From IMG/VR virus record IMGVR_UViG_3300020021_000045, positions 1 through 26,544 of that record: a DNA stretch of 26,544 nt; one strand, written 5' to 3'. Within the stretch, counting starts at the first letter, position 1; each line of letters opens with the position of its first letter. Shown here in pieces: positions 16,898 through 23,750 of the stretch. The position numbers and the translations under genes were made by a program. The notes under the pieces are model-generated. The model was not told the origin of the DNA. It did not search any database and worked only from the letters and a program-made list of their open reading frames with translations. This stretch comes from a virus.

Positions 16898-17419
16898 TTA
16901 TTGAATATATCTTATTTCACTCGTCTGAAATGACTTTATTTTAGGTATTTTCTCTTTTAGATTCTCATTGAGATATCTCTTATAAGCTAATTTACCAGCT
17001 CTGAAACTAAACCACGGTGAAAGTTCGATAAGATGAATAGGTGGTTTCACATTATAGAATTCATTAATAAGATAATGCACTACATCAGTACTAAATACAA
17101 AAACAAATCTTTTACCTCCTTCATTCTTGAACTCAAATCTACCTTTTGCTTCTCCAGCTTCTGCTGTATGTCCTTGCTCGATAGCACGTTGAGCCCATTT
17201 AGAATTACTAGGAACAATTGGTATTGTTACCCTTAGAAATTGTCCTAAAGGTCTTAAAGATCCACGTGCTTCTCCAGTCCAGGTTGGTACCTTAATTATA
17301 ACGGCACGAAGCCATGCACGTGCTGCTTGCCTATTCTGAGTTTCTAAAGATTCAGCTAATGCTTTAGTGAATGCTCCTTTATTAAGTTTAATATAAACAA
17401 ATTTTATTTTTATTTTCAT
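16898..17419 (-). CDS. HK97 gp10-like head-tail/tail completion protein
   Basis: A 173-residue soluble protein just upstream of the tape measure. After a basic start it has a helix, NRQAARAWLRAVIIKVP, then TWTGEARGSLRPLG, the pattern (basic helix, hydrophobic-P, TG.AR.SL) I associate with HK97 gp10-like minor tail or neck proteins. A beta-rich middle with FVFVFSTDVVHYLINEFYN and a C-terminal helix (RAGKLAYKRYLNENLKEKI) complete the fold. Members act at the tail terminus or head-tail joint. Placement between chaperone and tape measure is unusual, since such genes normally precede the tube genes, so the assignment is moderate. Confidence 0.6.
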   Translation of the reverse strand: MKIKIKFVYIKLNKGAFTKALAESLETQNRQAARAWLRAVIIKVPTWTGEARGSLRPLGQFLRVTIPIVPSNSKWAQRAIEQGHTAEAGEAKGRFEFKNEGGKRFVFVFSTDVVHYLINEFYNVKPPIHLIELSPWFSFRAGKLAYKRYLNENLKEKIPKIKSFQTSEIRYIQ

Positions 17420-17429
17420 ATTATTTTAC

Positions 17430-17555
17430 TTATAATCTCGGAGTTCCCGCTATAACCTTGAATAATTGCTCGATAAGTTGATGCTCTTCATGAGAACGTA
17501 CCTGATCATAAGCAAGTATTGCTGCAAGAGAATCAAGATTATTATTTTTTTCCAT
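17430..17555 (-). CDS. Small ORF, possible -1 frameshift extension of the tail assembly chaperone
   Basis: A 41-residue frame (MEKNNNLDSLAAILAYDQVR... ending GTPRL) whose ATG overlaps the stop of the preceding gene as TAATG. It is helical and acidic. Relative to the upstream gene it lies in the -1 frame, and that frame is open for many codons before the ATG. It could therefore be made by ribosomal frameshifting, as a lambda G/GT-type extension, or by translational coupling. No perfect slippery heptamer is seen; TCA-AAG-AAA near the end of the upstream gene is a possible weak site. Confidence 0.5.
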   Translation of the reverse strand: MEKNNNLDSLAAILAYDQVRSHEEHQLIEQLFKVIAGTPRL

Positions 17556-18130
17556 TACGTCCCAGTTTTCTTTGACTCCCGGCGGCTTAATTCCGAAGCG
17601 CTCGCAGGCTCTCCAGATTGAATACTTAATGGTTCGTCCGATGGGGTATAAGATTGTCCGTTGCTCCCCGACTGAGAAGCTAAAAAATCTTCACGGGCTC
17701 TTTCAAGTCTTGCTTCATCAAGACAGTTAGCTGCCATGCAAGTATTAATGATACGCATAATCTCAATATTAGAGAAACCAGAGTCCTTAAGTTCTTTCTC
17801 ATAATTATTCCATGTGTCAGGATCGGAAAGACTTATTGTCTCCCATTCCAATCCCTCAGTCGCTTCAAGAGATTTCAGGATAAGATAACCCATACGTTTC
17901 GCGTTATGCTGACCAAGTTGGAATTTATATTTACTATTCTCAGTATCAGTGATTCTTTTACCACCTGGTCTTAATATTATAGGTGGTTTCGGAGCAGGAC
18001 ATAATTGATCGAATGGTTCTATATCCAGAACTGCCTGACACCTGAAAACTATGGGTTCTTTACCCTCCCCTCTTGGAATAACACATATCTCAACATTACT
18101 TCCCTCAATTTTCTTACCGTTGATTTTCAT
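17555..18130 (-). CDS. Tail assembly chaperone-like protein
   Basis: A 191-residue protein with AGAGATAACC before ATG. The N-terminus is a small beta domain (MKINGKKIEGSNVEICVIPR, IVFRCQAVLDIEPFDQLCP), followed by the PKPP.I..PGG motif and a helical core: AKRMGYLILKSLEATEGLEW, TISLSDPDTWNNYEKEL, FSNIEIMRIINTCMAAN. The last 45 residues are Ser/Glu-rich and look disordered. The core resembles proteins annotated as tail assembly chaperones in other phages (CPxPKPP, LKSLEATEGLEW, SDPxTW). Its location just ahead of the tape measure gene region, with an overlapping -1 ORF, supports that role of keeping the tape measure soluble before tail assembly. Confidence 0.7.
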   Translation of the reverse strand: MKINGKKIEGSNVEICVIPRGEGKEPIVFRCQAVLDIEPFDQLCPAPKPPIILRPGGKRITDTENSKYKFQLGQHNAKRMGYLILKSLEATEGLEWETISLSDPDTWNNYEKELKDSGFSNIEIMRIINTCMAANCLDEARLERAREDFLASQSGSNGQSYTPSDEPLSIQSGEPASASELSRRESKKTGT

Positions 18131-18329
18131 GGTTATCTCTTCTATTTTGTACCTGATTAGTGAATTCTCTATCTACTGTTAAATCTTTTATTAACTGCAT
18201 AGTTTCTATCGGTGTGGCTTTATAAATATGATGCTCACATAAAGGTTGTATTTGATTACTATTACAAACACAACCCTTACTAAAGTAATATACAGCTATA
18301 GCTTTTGAATCACATAATATGCATTTCAT
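18114..18329 (-). CDS. Small Cys/His-rich (zinc-ribbon-like) protein
   Basis: A 71-residue protein overlapping the start of the chaperone gene by 17 nt. It has CILC (residues 3-6), CVCN (about 20-23) and PLCEHH (about 29-34), enough ligands for one zinc site, followed by a helix (IETMQLIKDLTVDREF) and a basic, Asn/Arg-rich tail. No membrane segment is seen. I do not recognise the family. Its position inside the tail operon suggests coupled expression with the chaperone; its role is unknown. Confidence 0.6.
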   Translation of the reverse strand: MKCILCDSKAIAVYYFSKGCVCNSNQIQPLCEHHIYKATPIETMQLIKDLTVDREFTNQVQNRRDNHENQR

Positions 18330-18337
18330 AATATAAC

Positions 18338-18541
18338 TTATTCAGTTAAAGATTTATAAATTATATCTAATAATGCAATCACACCAGCACTTAAAAATAT
18401 AAAAACTACAGAAGCACTTATAATAAATTCCTTAATATGATTATAATGAACAGCACAATAAATGATACTGCCCCAAATAAGAATAGCAAGAGCAGTACCA
18501 CATAAACCACCTATAATATATGAATTATTCATATTACTCAT
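18338..18541 (-). CDS. Small two-helix membrane protein
   Basis: A 67-residue protein with two hydrophobic segments, about residues 8-30 (IIGGLCGTALAILIWGSIIY) and 39-61 (FIISASVVFIFLSAGVIALL), separated by a short loop with His and Lys. The size and two-helix layout would fit a holin or other small phage membrane protein, but no endolysin is visible nearby, so no function is assigned. No clear ribosome site precedes its ATG; translation may be coupled to the tube gene that ends just upstream. Confidence 0.55.
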   Translation of the reverse strand: MSNMNNSYIIGGLCGTALAILIWGSIIYCAVHYNHIKEFIISASVVFIFLSAGVIALLDIIYKSLTE

Positions 18542-18546
18542 TTCAT

Positions 18547-19248
18547 TTAAGGAGCTACGTGGTCAACTATAGCATAAATAGCATTGCAAGTTGCTTTTAT
18601 ACTAACTTTACCGCCCTTTAAGTCATGATCTAGAGATGTCCAACGAAATTCTGGTAGCCTAATACTTTCAGCATTTGTTCCACATGGTGGAATATTTAAT
18701 ACGTACATGTCAATACAATATGGTTCACATGGATCAGCACTGGTAGATACCCAATTCAGTGCTTGACCAATCTGTTTTAAAGCTTCTTCGATTGTTGGTA
18801 AACTACCTGAGAACGATCGAAGATCTTCCCATGTGAAATCCATTGTTACATCAAGTGGTACATCATCACCAGCTCTTACAAAATCAATAAAACCTCTATT
18901 TAATACTGTTACTATATTACGTTTCTCACTATATGTTAGATTCCCTTCACCTAGTTTAGCATATATACCATTACCTAATATATTGATTGCTGTACCGCTT
19001 GACACATTCTGTAATAAACCTGGATAAATAAGCATGCCACCACTTGTACTAACAACTTCATAGAATTGAAGATGACTACCGAATTGTACGTATTGCCCTG
19101 TTGTTGCAGTTCCACCTGGAATAATGCTACCATAATTACTTCTGAATGGTAATAAGGCAGATTGATTCCCAGAAACTGTACCACCACTTCCTGGTAGACT
19201 ACCATCAACAATCCATAAAGTTGTATTTCTCAAATCAATAACAGCAAT
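18547..19248 (-). CDS. Tail tube-like protein, paralogue 3 (AUU start likely)
   Basis: The third and most diverged of three tandem paralogues, 233 residues if started at ATT 19248. That codon aligns with the ATG of the other two (IAVIDLRNTTLWIVDG against MAVIDLRSVTLWITD) and lies 7 nt after AGGAG at 19256-19260. The next possible start, TTG at 19233, is 22 nt from the site and would drop conserved residues. After a variable beta module (about residues 24-95) comes the conserved C-terminal part: KLGEGNLTYSEKRN, DRGFIDF...GDDVPLDVTMDFTW, TIEEALKQIGQALNW, STSADPCEPYCIDMYV, IPPCGTNAESI and FRWTSLDHDLKGGKVSIKA. It is probably a tail tube or tube-related structural protein. Confidence 0.8.
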   Translation of the reverse strand: MAVIDLRNTTLWIVDGSLPGSGGTVSGNQSALLPFRSNYGSIIPGGTATTGQYVQFGSHLQFYEVVSTSGGMLIYPGLLQNVSSGTAINILGNGIYAKLGEGNLTYSEKRNIVTVLNRGFIDFVRAGDDVPLDVTMDFTWEDLRSFSGSLPTIEEALKQIGQALNWVSTSADPCEPYCIDMYVLNIPPCGTNAESIRLPEFRWTSLDHDLKGGKVSIKATCNAIYAIVDHVAP

Positions 19249-19281
19249 AACTATTCTCCTAAATTAATAATATTCTCCTTA

Positions 19282-20019
19282 TCAAGGAGTTGTATGACTA
19301 ACAATGGCATAGAGAGCATTACAAGAAGCTTTAATGCTTACTTTGCCACCTTTCAAATCGTGATCAAGTGAAGTCCAACGAAACTCTGGTAACTGAATAC
19401 TTTCTGCATCAGTACCGCAAGGTGGTATATCAAGAAGCCAAACATTAACGCTATATGGTTCGCAAGGATCAGCACTCGTACTTGTCCATGCAGCAGCACC
19501 ACCTATCTGTTTTAAAGTTTCTTCAATAGTGGGACTGGTTCCAGATGCAGAACGTAGGAATTCCCAAGTGAAATCCAAACTCACATCCATCGGTTCATCA
19601 TCACCTACCTTCATGGTATCAATGAATCCCCTATCTCTAACATAAATAAGATTTCTTTTCTCGCTATATGTTAGATTCCCTTCTCCTAGTTTCAAATATA
19701 TACCATTACCTAGTACAGCTATAGCTTCTGTATTTGTCACTGCACTCAATAGTGCAGGGTAAATAGTAATACTTGAAGTGTTACTACTAGTTTCACTATG
19801 AGACATAATCTCATAATACTGCATATGGCCACCGAACTGAATATACTGTCCAACAGCTACAATACCAGTGAAAGTCACTAGTATCGTTGATGAGGCTCCA
19901 GTAGTAAATGGTAATATTGCTGGATAACCTCCTGTATGATTAACTGATCCAGTTGCAGGGGTCGGAGTAGACCCATCAGTTATCCAAAGTGTAACTGACC
20001 TCAAATCAATAACTGCCAT
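19282..20019 (-). CDS. Tail tube-like protein, paralogue 2
   Basis: A 245-residue protein with AGAGGTACAAAA before ATG. The layout is the same as its neighbours: MAVIDLRSVTLWITDGS, a variable beta module (about residues 24-106, with GYPAILPFTT, VAVGQYIQFGGHMQYYE and SSITIYPALL), then the conserved C-terminal part KLGEGNLTYSEKRN, MKVGDDEPMDVSLDFTWEFL, TIEETLKQIG, SADPCEPYSVNVW, DIPPCGTDAESIQLPEF and LKGGKVSIKASCNALYAIV. The C-terminal pattern of a beta-strand-rich fold with DV(S/T)(L/M)DFTWE is shared with proteins annotated as phage tail tube or virion structural proteins. Location upstream of chaperone and tape measure fits a major tail tube role. Confidence 0.8.
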   Translation of the reverse strand: MAVIDLRSVTLWITDGSTPTPATGSVNHTGGYPAILPFTTGASSTILVTFTGIVAVGQYIQFGGHMQYYEIMSHSETSSNTSSITIYPALLSAVTNTEAIAVLGNGIYLKLGEGNLTYSEKRNLIYVRDRGFIDTMKVGDDEPMDVSLDFTWEFLRSASGTSPTIEETLKQIGGAAAWTSTSADPCEPYSVNVWLLDIPPCGTDAESIQLPEFRWTSLDHDLKGGKVSIKASCNALYAIVSHTTP

Positions 20020-20093
20020 TTTTGTACCTCTATTATTATCAGTTTATGTAATCAGATGGATTTGTATCGATTCTAGTGAATTAATTATATTAA

Positions 20094-20840
20094 TTAAGGT
20101 GCCGCGTGAACAATATTAGCGTAGAGAGCATTACAAGATGCTTTAACACTCACTTTACCACCCTTCAAGTCATGGTCAAGTGATGTCCATCTAAACTCAG
20201 ATAATTGTATTGATTCGGCATCAGTGCCGCAAGGTGGGATGTCGAGAAGCCACATATTAACACTATACGGTTCACAAGGATCAGCACTTGTACTTACCCA
20301 ATTCAATGCTTCACCAATTTGTTTTAATGCTTCCTCAATGGTAGGAGGGGCTCCAGAAGCTCCTCTAAGAAATTCCCATGTAAAATCTAATGATACGTCC
20401 ATTGGTTCATCATCACCAACTTTCATGGTGTCAATGAAACCACGATCTCTAACATAAATAAGATTTCTTTTCTCACTATATGTTAGATTCCCTTCACCCA
20501 ACTTACAATATATTCCGTTATGCACAACATTAATAACATCATCATCAGCAAGTGGTTGTAACAACGCTGGATAAATTGTTAATCCAGTTGAGGCACCTGA
20601 ACCTGGAGTTGATGCAGTTACTTCATAGAACTGCATATGTGTGCCGAATTGAAGATAAGTTCCAACAGCAACTTTAGCTGTGAAACCATCAACAGCTATT
20701 GTAGATGAAGCAACAGTAGTAAACGGTAGTACTGCTGGATACCCAGCAACATTATTAACTGCACCAACTGTTGTACCAGTTAATGGAGTAGCATTGTCAG
20801 TTATCCATAAAGTGACTGACCTCAAATCGATAACCGCCAT
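20094..20840 (-). CDS. Tail tube-like protein, paralogue 1
   Basis: A 248-residue protein with AGAGGTGAAAAT before ATG. It starts MAVIDLRSVTLWITDNATPL and then carries the variable beta module (about residues 26-108: GAVNNVAGYPAVLPFTT, IAVDGFTAKVAVGTYLQFG, LTIYPALLQPLADDDVINV). The remaining 140 residues are nearly identical to paralogue 2. The first and second paralogues have the better ribosome sites, so one of them is probably the main tube protein. The high conservation outside the module and variation inside it suggest exchange or selection acting on the surface-exposed part. Confidence 0.8.
   Translation of the reverse strand: MAVIDLRSVTLWITDNATPLTGTTVGAVNNVAGYPAVLPFTTVASSTIAVDGFTAKVAVGTYLQFGTHMQFYEVTASTPGSGASTGLTIYPALLQPLADDDVINVVHNGIYCKLGEGNLTYSEKRNLIYVRDRGFIDTMKVGDDEPMDVSLDFTWEFLRGASGAPPTIEEALKQIGEALNWVSTSADPCEPYSVNMWLLDIPPCGTDAESIQLSEFRWTSLDHDLKGGKVSVKASCNALYANIVHAAP
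20517..20765 (-). other. Beta module in tail tube paralogue 1, shared with the capsid protein
   Basis: Residues about 26-108. The order GAVN.VAGYPA, VDG, A.GT, FG.HMQ..EV, LTIYPAL, ADDDVIN matches the first module in the capsid protein (GAVNLVAGYPAG, VDGLSAAIAAGTW, IAGDMTPLQVV, ITVFNPI, VDDAVITL). Equivalent segments occur in the other two paralogues at about 19702-19950 and 18964-19179. Confidence 0.6.
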
Positions 20841-20930
20841 ATTTTCACCTCTATTTAAATTTGGATGGATTTACACATTAGGTAAATTCTTTATTAAAAT
20901 AGGAAGATAATTATTAGAAAATTACTTGTT

Positions 20931-21383
20931 TCAAAGCCATAAAGTATAAGATGCTTCGATAGATGCTCGTTTAAATTTACTATCTGGAGTTATCAATCCG
21001 AAATGTACGATATCTACCTTTCTATCTTTACTAGGATACATTTGTAAAGTTCCAAACATGCTTTGATCATCTTCAAGGCCATTACCATATTTGAAAAGAC
21101 AAATATCATTATCTAAAGATGTACCTAGGATCCCAACCATTCTATCTATCGCGTATTCATCATCACCAGAGAAACAAGTTGCAAGAATATTTAGAGTCAC
21201 ATCAAATCTGAAAGAAGCAAACTCATAATTCTCTACCATAGGCCCATCCATACGTAATTCTGCCCAACTACTATCTCCATTATAAGAATTAAGATATATT
21301 GGGTAAGCACCATTAGTAAGAGTCTTTACATGCTCGAAAGCACTAGCTTTAATCCAACGAGGTATTGAAGGGTCGAAAGCCAT
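20931..21383 (-). CDS. Conserved phage structural protein, possibly tail terminator
   Basis: A 150-residue soluble protein: MAFDPSIPRWIKASAFEHVK, ELRMDGPMVENYEFASFRFD, VTLNILATCFSGDDEYAIDR, FGTLQMYP and VDIVHFGLITPDSKFKRASI, ending EASYTLWL. The combination R(W/..)I.AS...H, R.DGP, VT.NIL and a C-terminal FG.I.PD....A..EA.Y.L is one I connect with small neck or tail-terminator proteins of other phages; I could not confirm this. It is followed directly by the first tail tube gene, a usual location for a terminator or completion protein. No catalytic residues or membrane segment are visible. Confidence 0.6.
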   Translation of the reverse strand: MAFDPSIPRWIKASAFEHVKTLTNGAYPIYLNSYNGDSSWAELRMDGPMVENYEFASFRFDVTLNILATCFSGDDEYAIDRMVGILGTSLDNDICLFKYGNGLEDDQSMFGTLQMYPSKDRKVDIVHFGLITPDSKFKRASIEASYTLWL

Positions 21384-21545
21384 TTAATCTTTCTTTTTAT
21401 AGACATCATGGAATTCTACTGTTTTTACTGTACCATTCTCATAATACTCAATCTTTTTTACTTTAGAGCATAAGCCTGTGTGATACATACCACAATAGTA
21501 GCATTGCTTAATGGTTTCTGGTTGTAATGTTAATACGTCAATCAT
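21384..21545 (-). CDS. 53-residue zinc-finger-like phage protein
   Basis: A short frame filling the space between two larger genes: ATG 21545 overlaps the region of the upstream stop and TAA is at 21384-21386, directly abutting the next gene. The sequence has MIDVLTLQPETIKQCYYCGM, YHTGLCSKVKKIEYYENGTV and KTVEFHDVYKKKD. CYYCGMYHTGLC gives C15, C18, H22 and C26, a possible zinc site, followed by the (V)KKIEYY..GT(V)K.VEF beta hairpin. The pattern HTG.C..VK.IEY...GT.K.VEF recurs in small proteins of other phages. Perfect tiling with its neighbours and that pattern support a real gene. Function is unknown. Confidence 0.75.
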   Translation of the reverse strand: MIDVLTLQPETIKQCYYCGMYHTGLCSKVKKIEYYENGTVKTVEFHDVYKKKD

Positions 21546-21546
21546 T

Positions 21547-22281
21547 TCATGTACTCAAAATGGGAGGTATTGTGACACTTAAATTTTCGATGAGTTTCAA
21601 TTCATCAATCAAATGTATAACTTTAATACTGGTAGATAGCGTCGCAGTGAATTGTAATTGATCATTAAAAATTTGTAATATGCTACTCATATATTTCTTA
21701 TTAACCTCCACTCCACCAACTAAATCAATATTATCACTAATATACTGATGGAAATTATCCCCAACATGGAATGATCCATTAAGACTCAACTCATCAACAA
21801 TACCTATAATATGATGACGGTTCCTAGTATAATTTAATATTTGTATTATTGTTAATTTATCTCTTACCCATTTATCTTTATGCTCATAAGTTATACTACC
21901 TTTATACTCCGCTAAAGTTATATATAATGATTGACGATCATCAACTTCTTGTATAGTCTTTATTTCGTAACGTTGATGCTCAATAATCACGTAATCTTTA
22001 AGATGTGGCTTGAAATGCTTAGGAAAATCATATCCATCTAAAAGTATAGCTACTTCAAAAGTATCAATAACTCCAGTCAATTGCCCTAAAATTTTTGTTA
22101 AAGGGTTACGGTTCTCAAGAATTTGATCGAGGAAAATGCCTTTCTCAATATGATATTTACGACGATCCTGATTAATCGCTCCTGTCTTGATATCTGGTTG
22201 ACTATCGATCTCTCTATAGAAATCCATTGGTTGACCGAAACGCTTCTTCAAAGAATATAATAGTCTTTCTATAGATAGCAT
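21547..22281 (-). CDS. Head-tail connector-like protein with D-x-L repeats
   Basis: A 244-residue protein whose ATG overlaps the upstream stop (TAATG). The N-terminal half (about 1-140) has MLSIERLLYSLKKRFGQPMD, FYREIDSQPDIKTGAINQDR, a segment LTGVIDTFEVAILLDGYDFP, then KPHLKDYVIIEHQRYEIKTI. This resembles small neck or connector proteins found between capsid and tail genes (a KRFG.P start, a D..TG pattern, F.P.L.DYV...RYEIK). The C-terminal half (about 155-240) is a run of units like VDELSLNG, SDNIDLVG, FNDQLQFTA and IDELKLIE, matching the repeats of the protein at 2810-3307. The role in head-tail joining is inferred from position and N-terminal pattern. Confidence 0.6.
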   Translation of the reverse strand: MLSIERLLYSLKKRFGQPMDFYREIDSQPDIKTGAINQDRRKYHIEKGIFLDQILENRNPLTKILGQLTGVIDTFEVAILLDGYDFPKHFKPHLKDYVIIEHQRYEIKTIQEVDDRQSLYITLAEYKGSITYEHKDKWVRDKLTIIQILNYTRNRHHIIGIVDELSLNGSFHVGDNFHQYISDNIDLVGGVEVNKKYMSSILQIFNDQLQFTATLSTSIKVIHLIDELKLIENLSVTIPPILST

Positions 22282-22823
22282 TATTTATCTCTGATCAACT
22301 TCTTATTTAGGTCATGAATTATATCTTCCTTCATTCTGGTAATATTCATATCCAACTGCTGTTTAGTCATACTAGCTTCTTGAATTAATGTATCTTTAGC
22401 AAGTATCGCCGCAGCAATAATTTTAGCTGCATCGACCTCTTGGTCTTTCTTGATAAAATCTTTCCTGATTAATTCATCAGCAATTACAGTAGTCATATGC
22501 AATTGCTCTTTCTTTATTCCATCAATAACCCCCTCAGCGTATGCAGCTTTCTTAATAGCTTCAACAAGTCCAGCTTGTTGTGAATTAATAGCATCATGCA
22601 TTACTTCTTGCCTTGAGTTTATGTCATCCAATTTTGTTGTTGTTTCTTTTTTTACTTCATCTAATTTTATTGTTGTATCTTTTGCCGCATTATCAATACT
22701 TTTCCTATTTCTGTTTTGAAAATATGCAACAATCATTGTTCCTAGTATTGTTGTCACAGAAGGAACTATCACTGCTAACAGTGAGTATATATTATTTATA
22801 GCACTTGCGTCATTAGGAATCAT
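22281..22823 (-). CDS. Membrane-anchored coiled-coil protein
   Basis: A 180-residue protein whose start overlaps the upstream stop (ATGA), with GAGG before it. A hydrophobic helix at about residues 13-34 (YSLLAVIVPSVTTILGTMIV) is followed by a basic NRNRK and a long heptad-like region (about 40-180) rich in Lys, Asp and Glu, including DTTIKLDEVKKETTTKLDDI. One transmembrane anchor plus a long coiled coil recalls spanin-like or signalling-adaptor proteins. There is no lipobox partner or overlapping gene typical of Rz/Rz1. It is the last gene of the membrane/PAS cassette. Confidence 0.6.
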   Translation of the reverse strand: MIPNDASAINNIYSLLAVIVPSVTTILGTMIVAYFQNRNRKSIDNAAKDTTIKLDEVKKETTTKLDDINSRQEVMHDAINSQQAGLVEAIKKAAYAEGVIDGIKKEQLHMTTVIADELIRKDFIKKDQEVDAAKIIAAAILAKDTLIQEASMTKQQLDMNITRMKEDIIHDLNKKLIRDK

Positions 22824-23236
22824 GCGACCTCTTTAGCTACGGCTATAGCTGCTAGAATACATGAGCCACTCTCTAAACCATGAGGGATACAAATATTATT
22901 TTTAATCCATTCGCCGAATTCCTTATGTATCATGACAAATAATTCTTGGGGAGTTAAATTGACACCAATTTTATTATAAAACTCTTTTAGGTCTTTAGAT
23001 ATTGGAGCATACCATGATCGTACTTCAGCAGTTATTAGATAAGGTGAATTAATTGTACCTAATCCTTTAACTATAAATTCTGTTTCAGCTCGTTTAATCA
23101 AGTAATCCCATATTGTAGTTAATTTATTCTCAATACTTTCAAATTTATCTTTATCTAATTTAAATGCTATACCTGTTGAAATTAATAATGTTATCACAAC
23201 TAGCATAGTGTCAGCAAATATTATTTCATTAGTCAT
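22820..23236 (-). CDS. Membrane-anchored protein, paralogue B flanking the PAS gene
   Basis: A 138-residue protein with AAGGATAGCAG before ATG, overlapping the PAS stop by 8 nt. An N-terminal helix (about 8-25, ADTMLVVITLLISTGIAF) anchors a soluble domain: IWDYLIKR, a variable segment, LKEFYNKIGVNLTPQELFVM, IHKEFGEWIKNNICIP, GSCILAAIAVAKEV. The soluble part aligns with the C-terminal half of the protein at 23751-24332 (IWD....R, YNK, ELF...H..FGE, G.C..LA..IAKE). The Trp, Arg, HxxFGE and GxC positions are the most conserved. The family is not recognised. Two copies around a PAS gene suggest a shared membrane-associated complex. Confidence 0.6.
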   Translation of the reverse strand: MTNEIIFADTMLVVITLLISTGIAFKLDKDKFESIENKLTTIWDYLIKRAETEFIVKGLGTINSPYLITAEVRSWYAPISKDLKEFYNKIGVNLTPQELFVMIHKEFGEWIKNNICIPHGLESGSCILAAIAVAKEVA

Positions 23237-23741
23237 CTGCTATCCTTAACTCAGTTTCTTCCTTAATTTCATTAGTTATTTCTATAATATCTTTACTTAT
23301 TTGTTTAATCTTATGTATTTTTATGTTAGGTTGAATCATTTTTATTACAGCTAAAATATGTGTTCCTGCTTTGGCTATCACCATAGGGCTCAATCTTATT
23401 TCAACAGGTATCAATCGTCCTGATCTATGTAAACCATTCAGAAGCCGACCTATTCCCATTTCACGTACTCGTGGTTGCTCCATATATTTAGAACGTTCAA
23501 CAATATGTGCAAGACGAATAGCTTCAGGGATTAATATTTCCACTGGCTCCCCGATAACTTCGGATCGATGATATCCAAATAATAACTCAGCTTCTTTATT
23601 GAAGACTACTATTCTCCCATTTTCATTAACAATTAATACAGGATCAGGGAGAGATTCTAGAGTTTTTAAATAGATATCCTCTAATATCTCTGACCGTTCA
23701 GATGGACTATAATTATCATTTATTATACGTAAATCTTCCAT
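23229..23741 (-). CDS. Stand-alone PAS-domain protein
   Basis: A 170-residue protein with no kinase, cyclase or DNA-binding domain. The PAS fold covers about residues 27-136: LPDPVLIVNENGRIVVFNKE, AELLFGYHRSEVIGEPVEIL, IPEAIRLAH, then RVREMGIGRLLNGLHRSGRL and IPVEIRLSPM. This is the sensory PAS sequence of bacterial histidine kinases (PD.V..V...G.I...N..A..LFGY...E..G.P...L.P), kept in good condition. A C-terminal charged helix (about 140-165) could mediate binding. It overlaps the next gene and follows another membrane-anchored gene, so translation is coupled. It may bind a small ligand or host PAS partners. Function is inferred, domain identity is firm. Confidence 0.85.
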   Translation of the reverse strand: MEDLRIINDNYSPSERSEILEDIYLKTLESLPDPVLIVNENGRIVVFNKEAELLFGYHRSEVIGEPVEILIPEAIRLAHIVERSKYMEQPRVREMGIGRLLNGLHRSGRLIPVEIRLSPMVIAKAGTHILAVIKMIQPNIKIHKIKQISKDIIEITNEIKEETELRIADD

Positions 23742-23750
23742 TAGTAAAAA

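Noticed and set aside
20081-20097. AT-only palindrome TTAATTATATTAATTAA between two tail tube genes
   Set aside because: Expected in such AT-rich DNA, it overlaps a stop codon, and it has no second copy.
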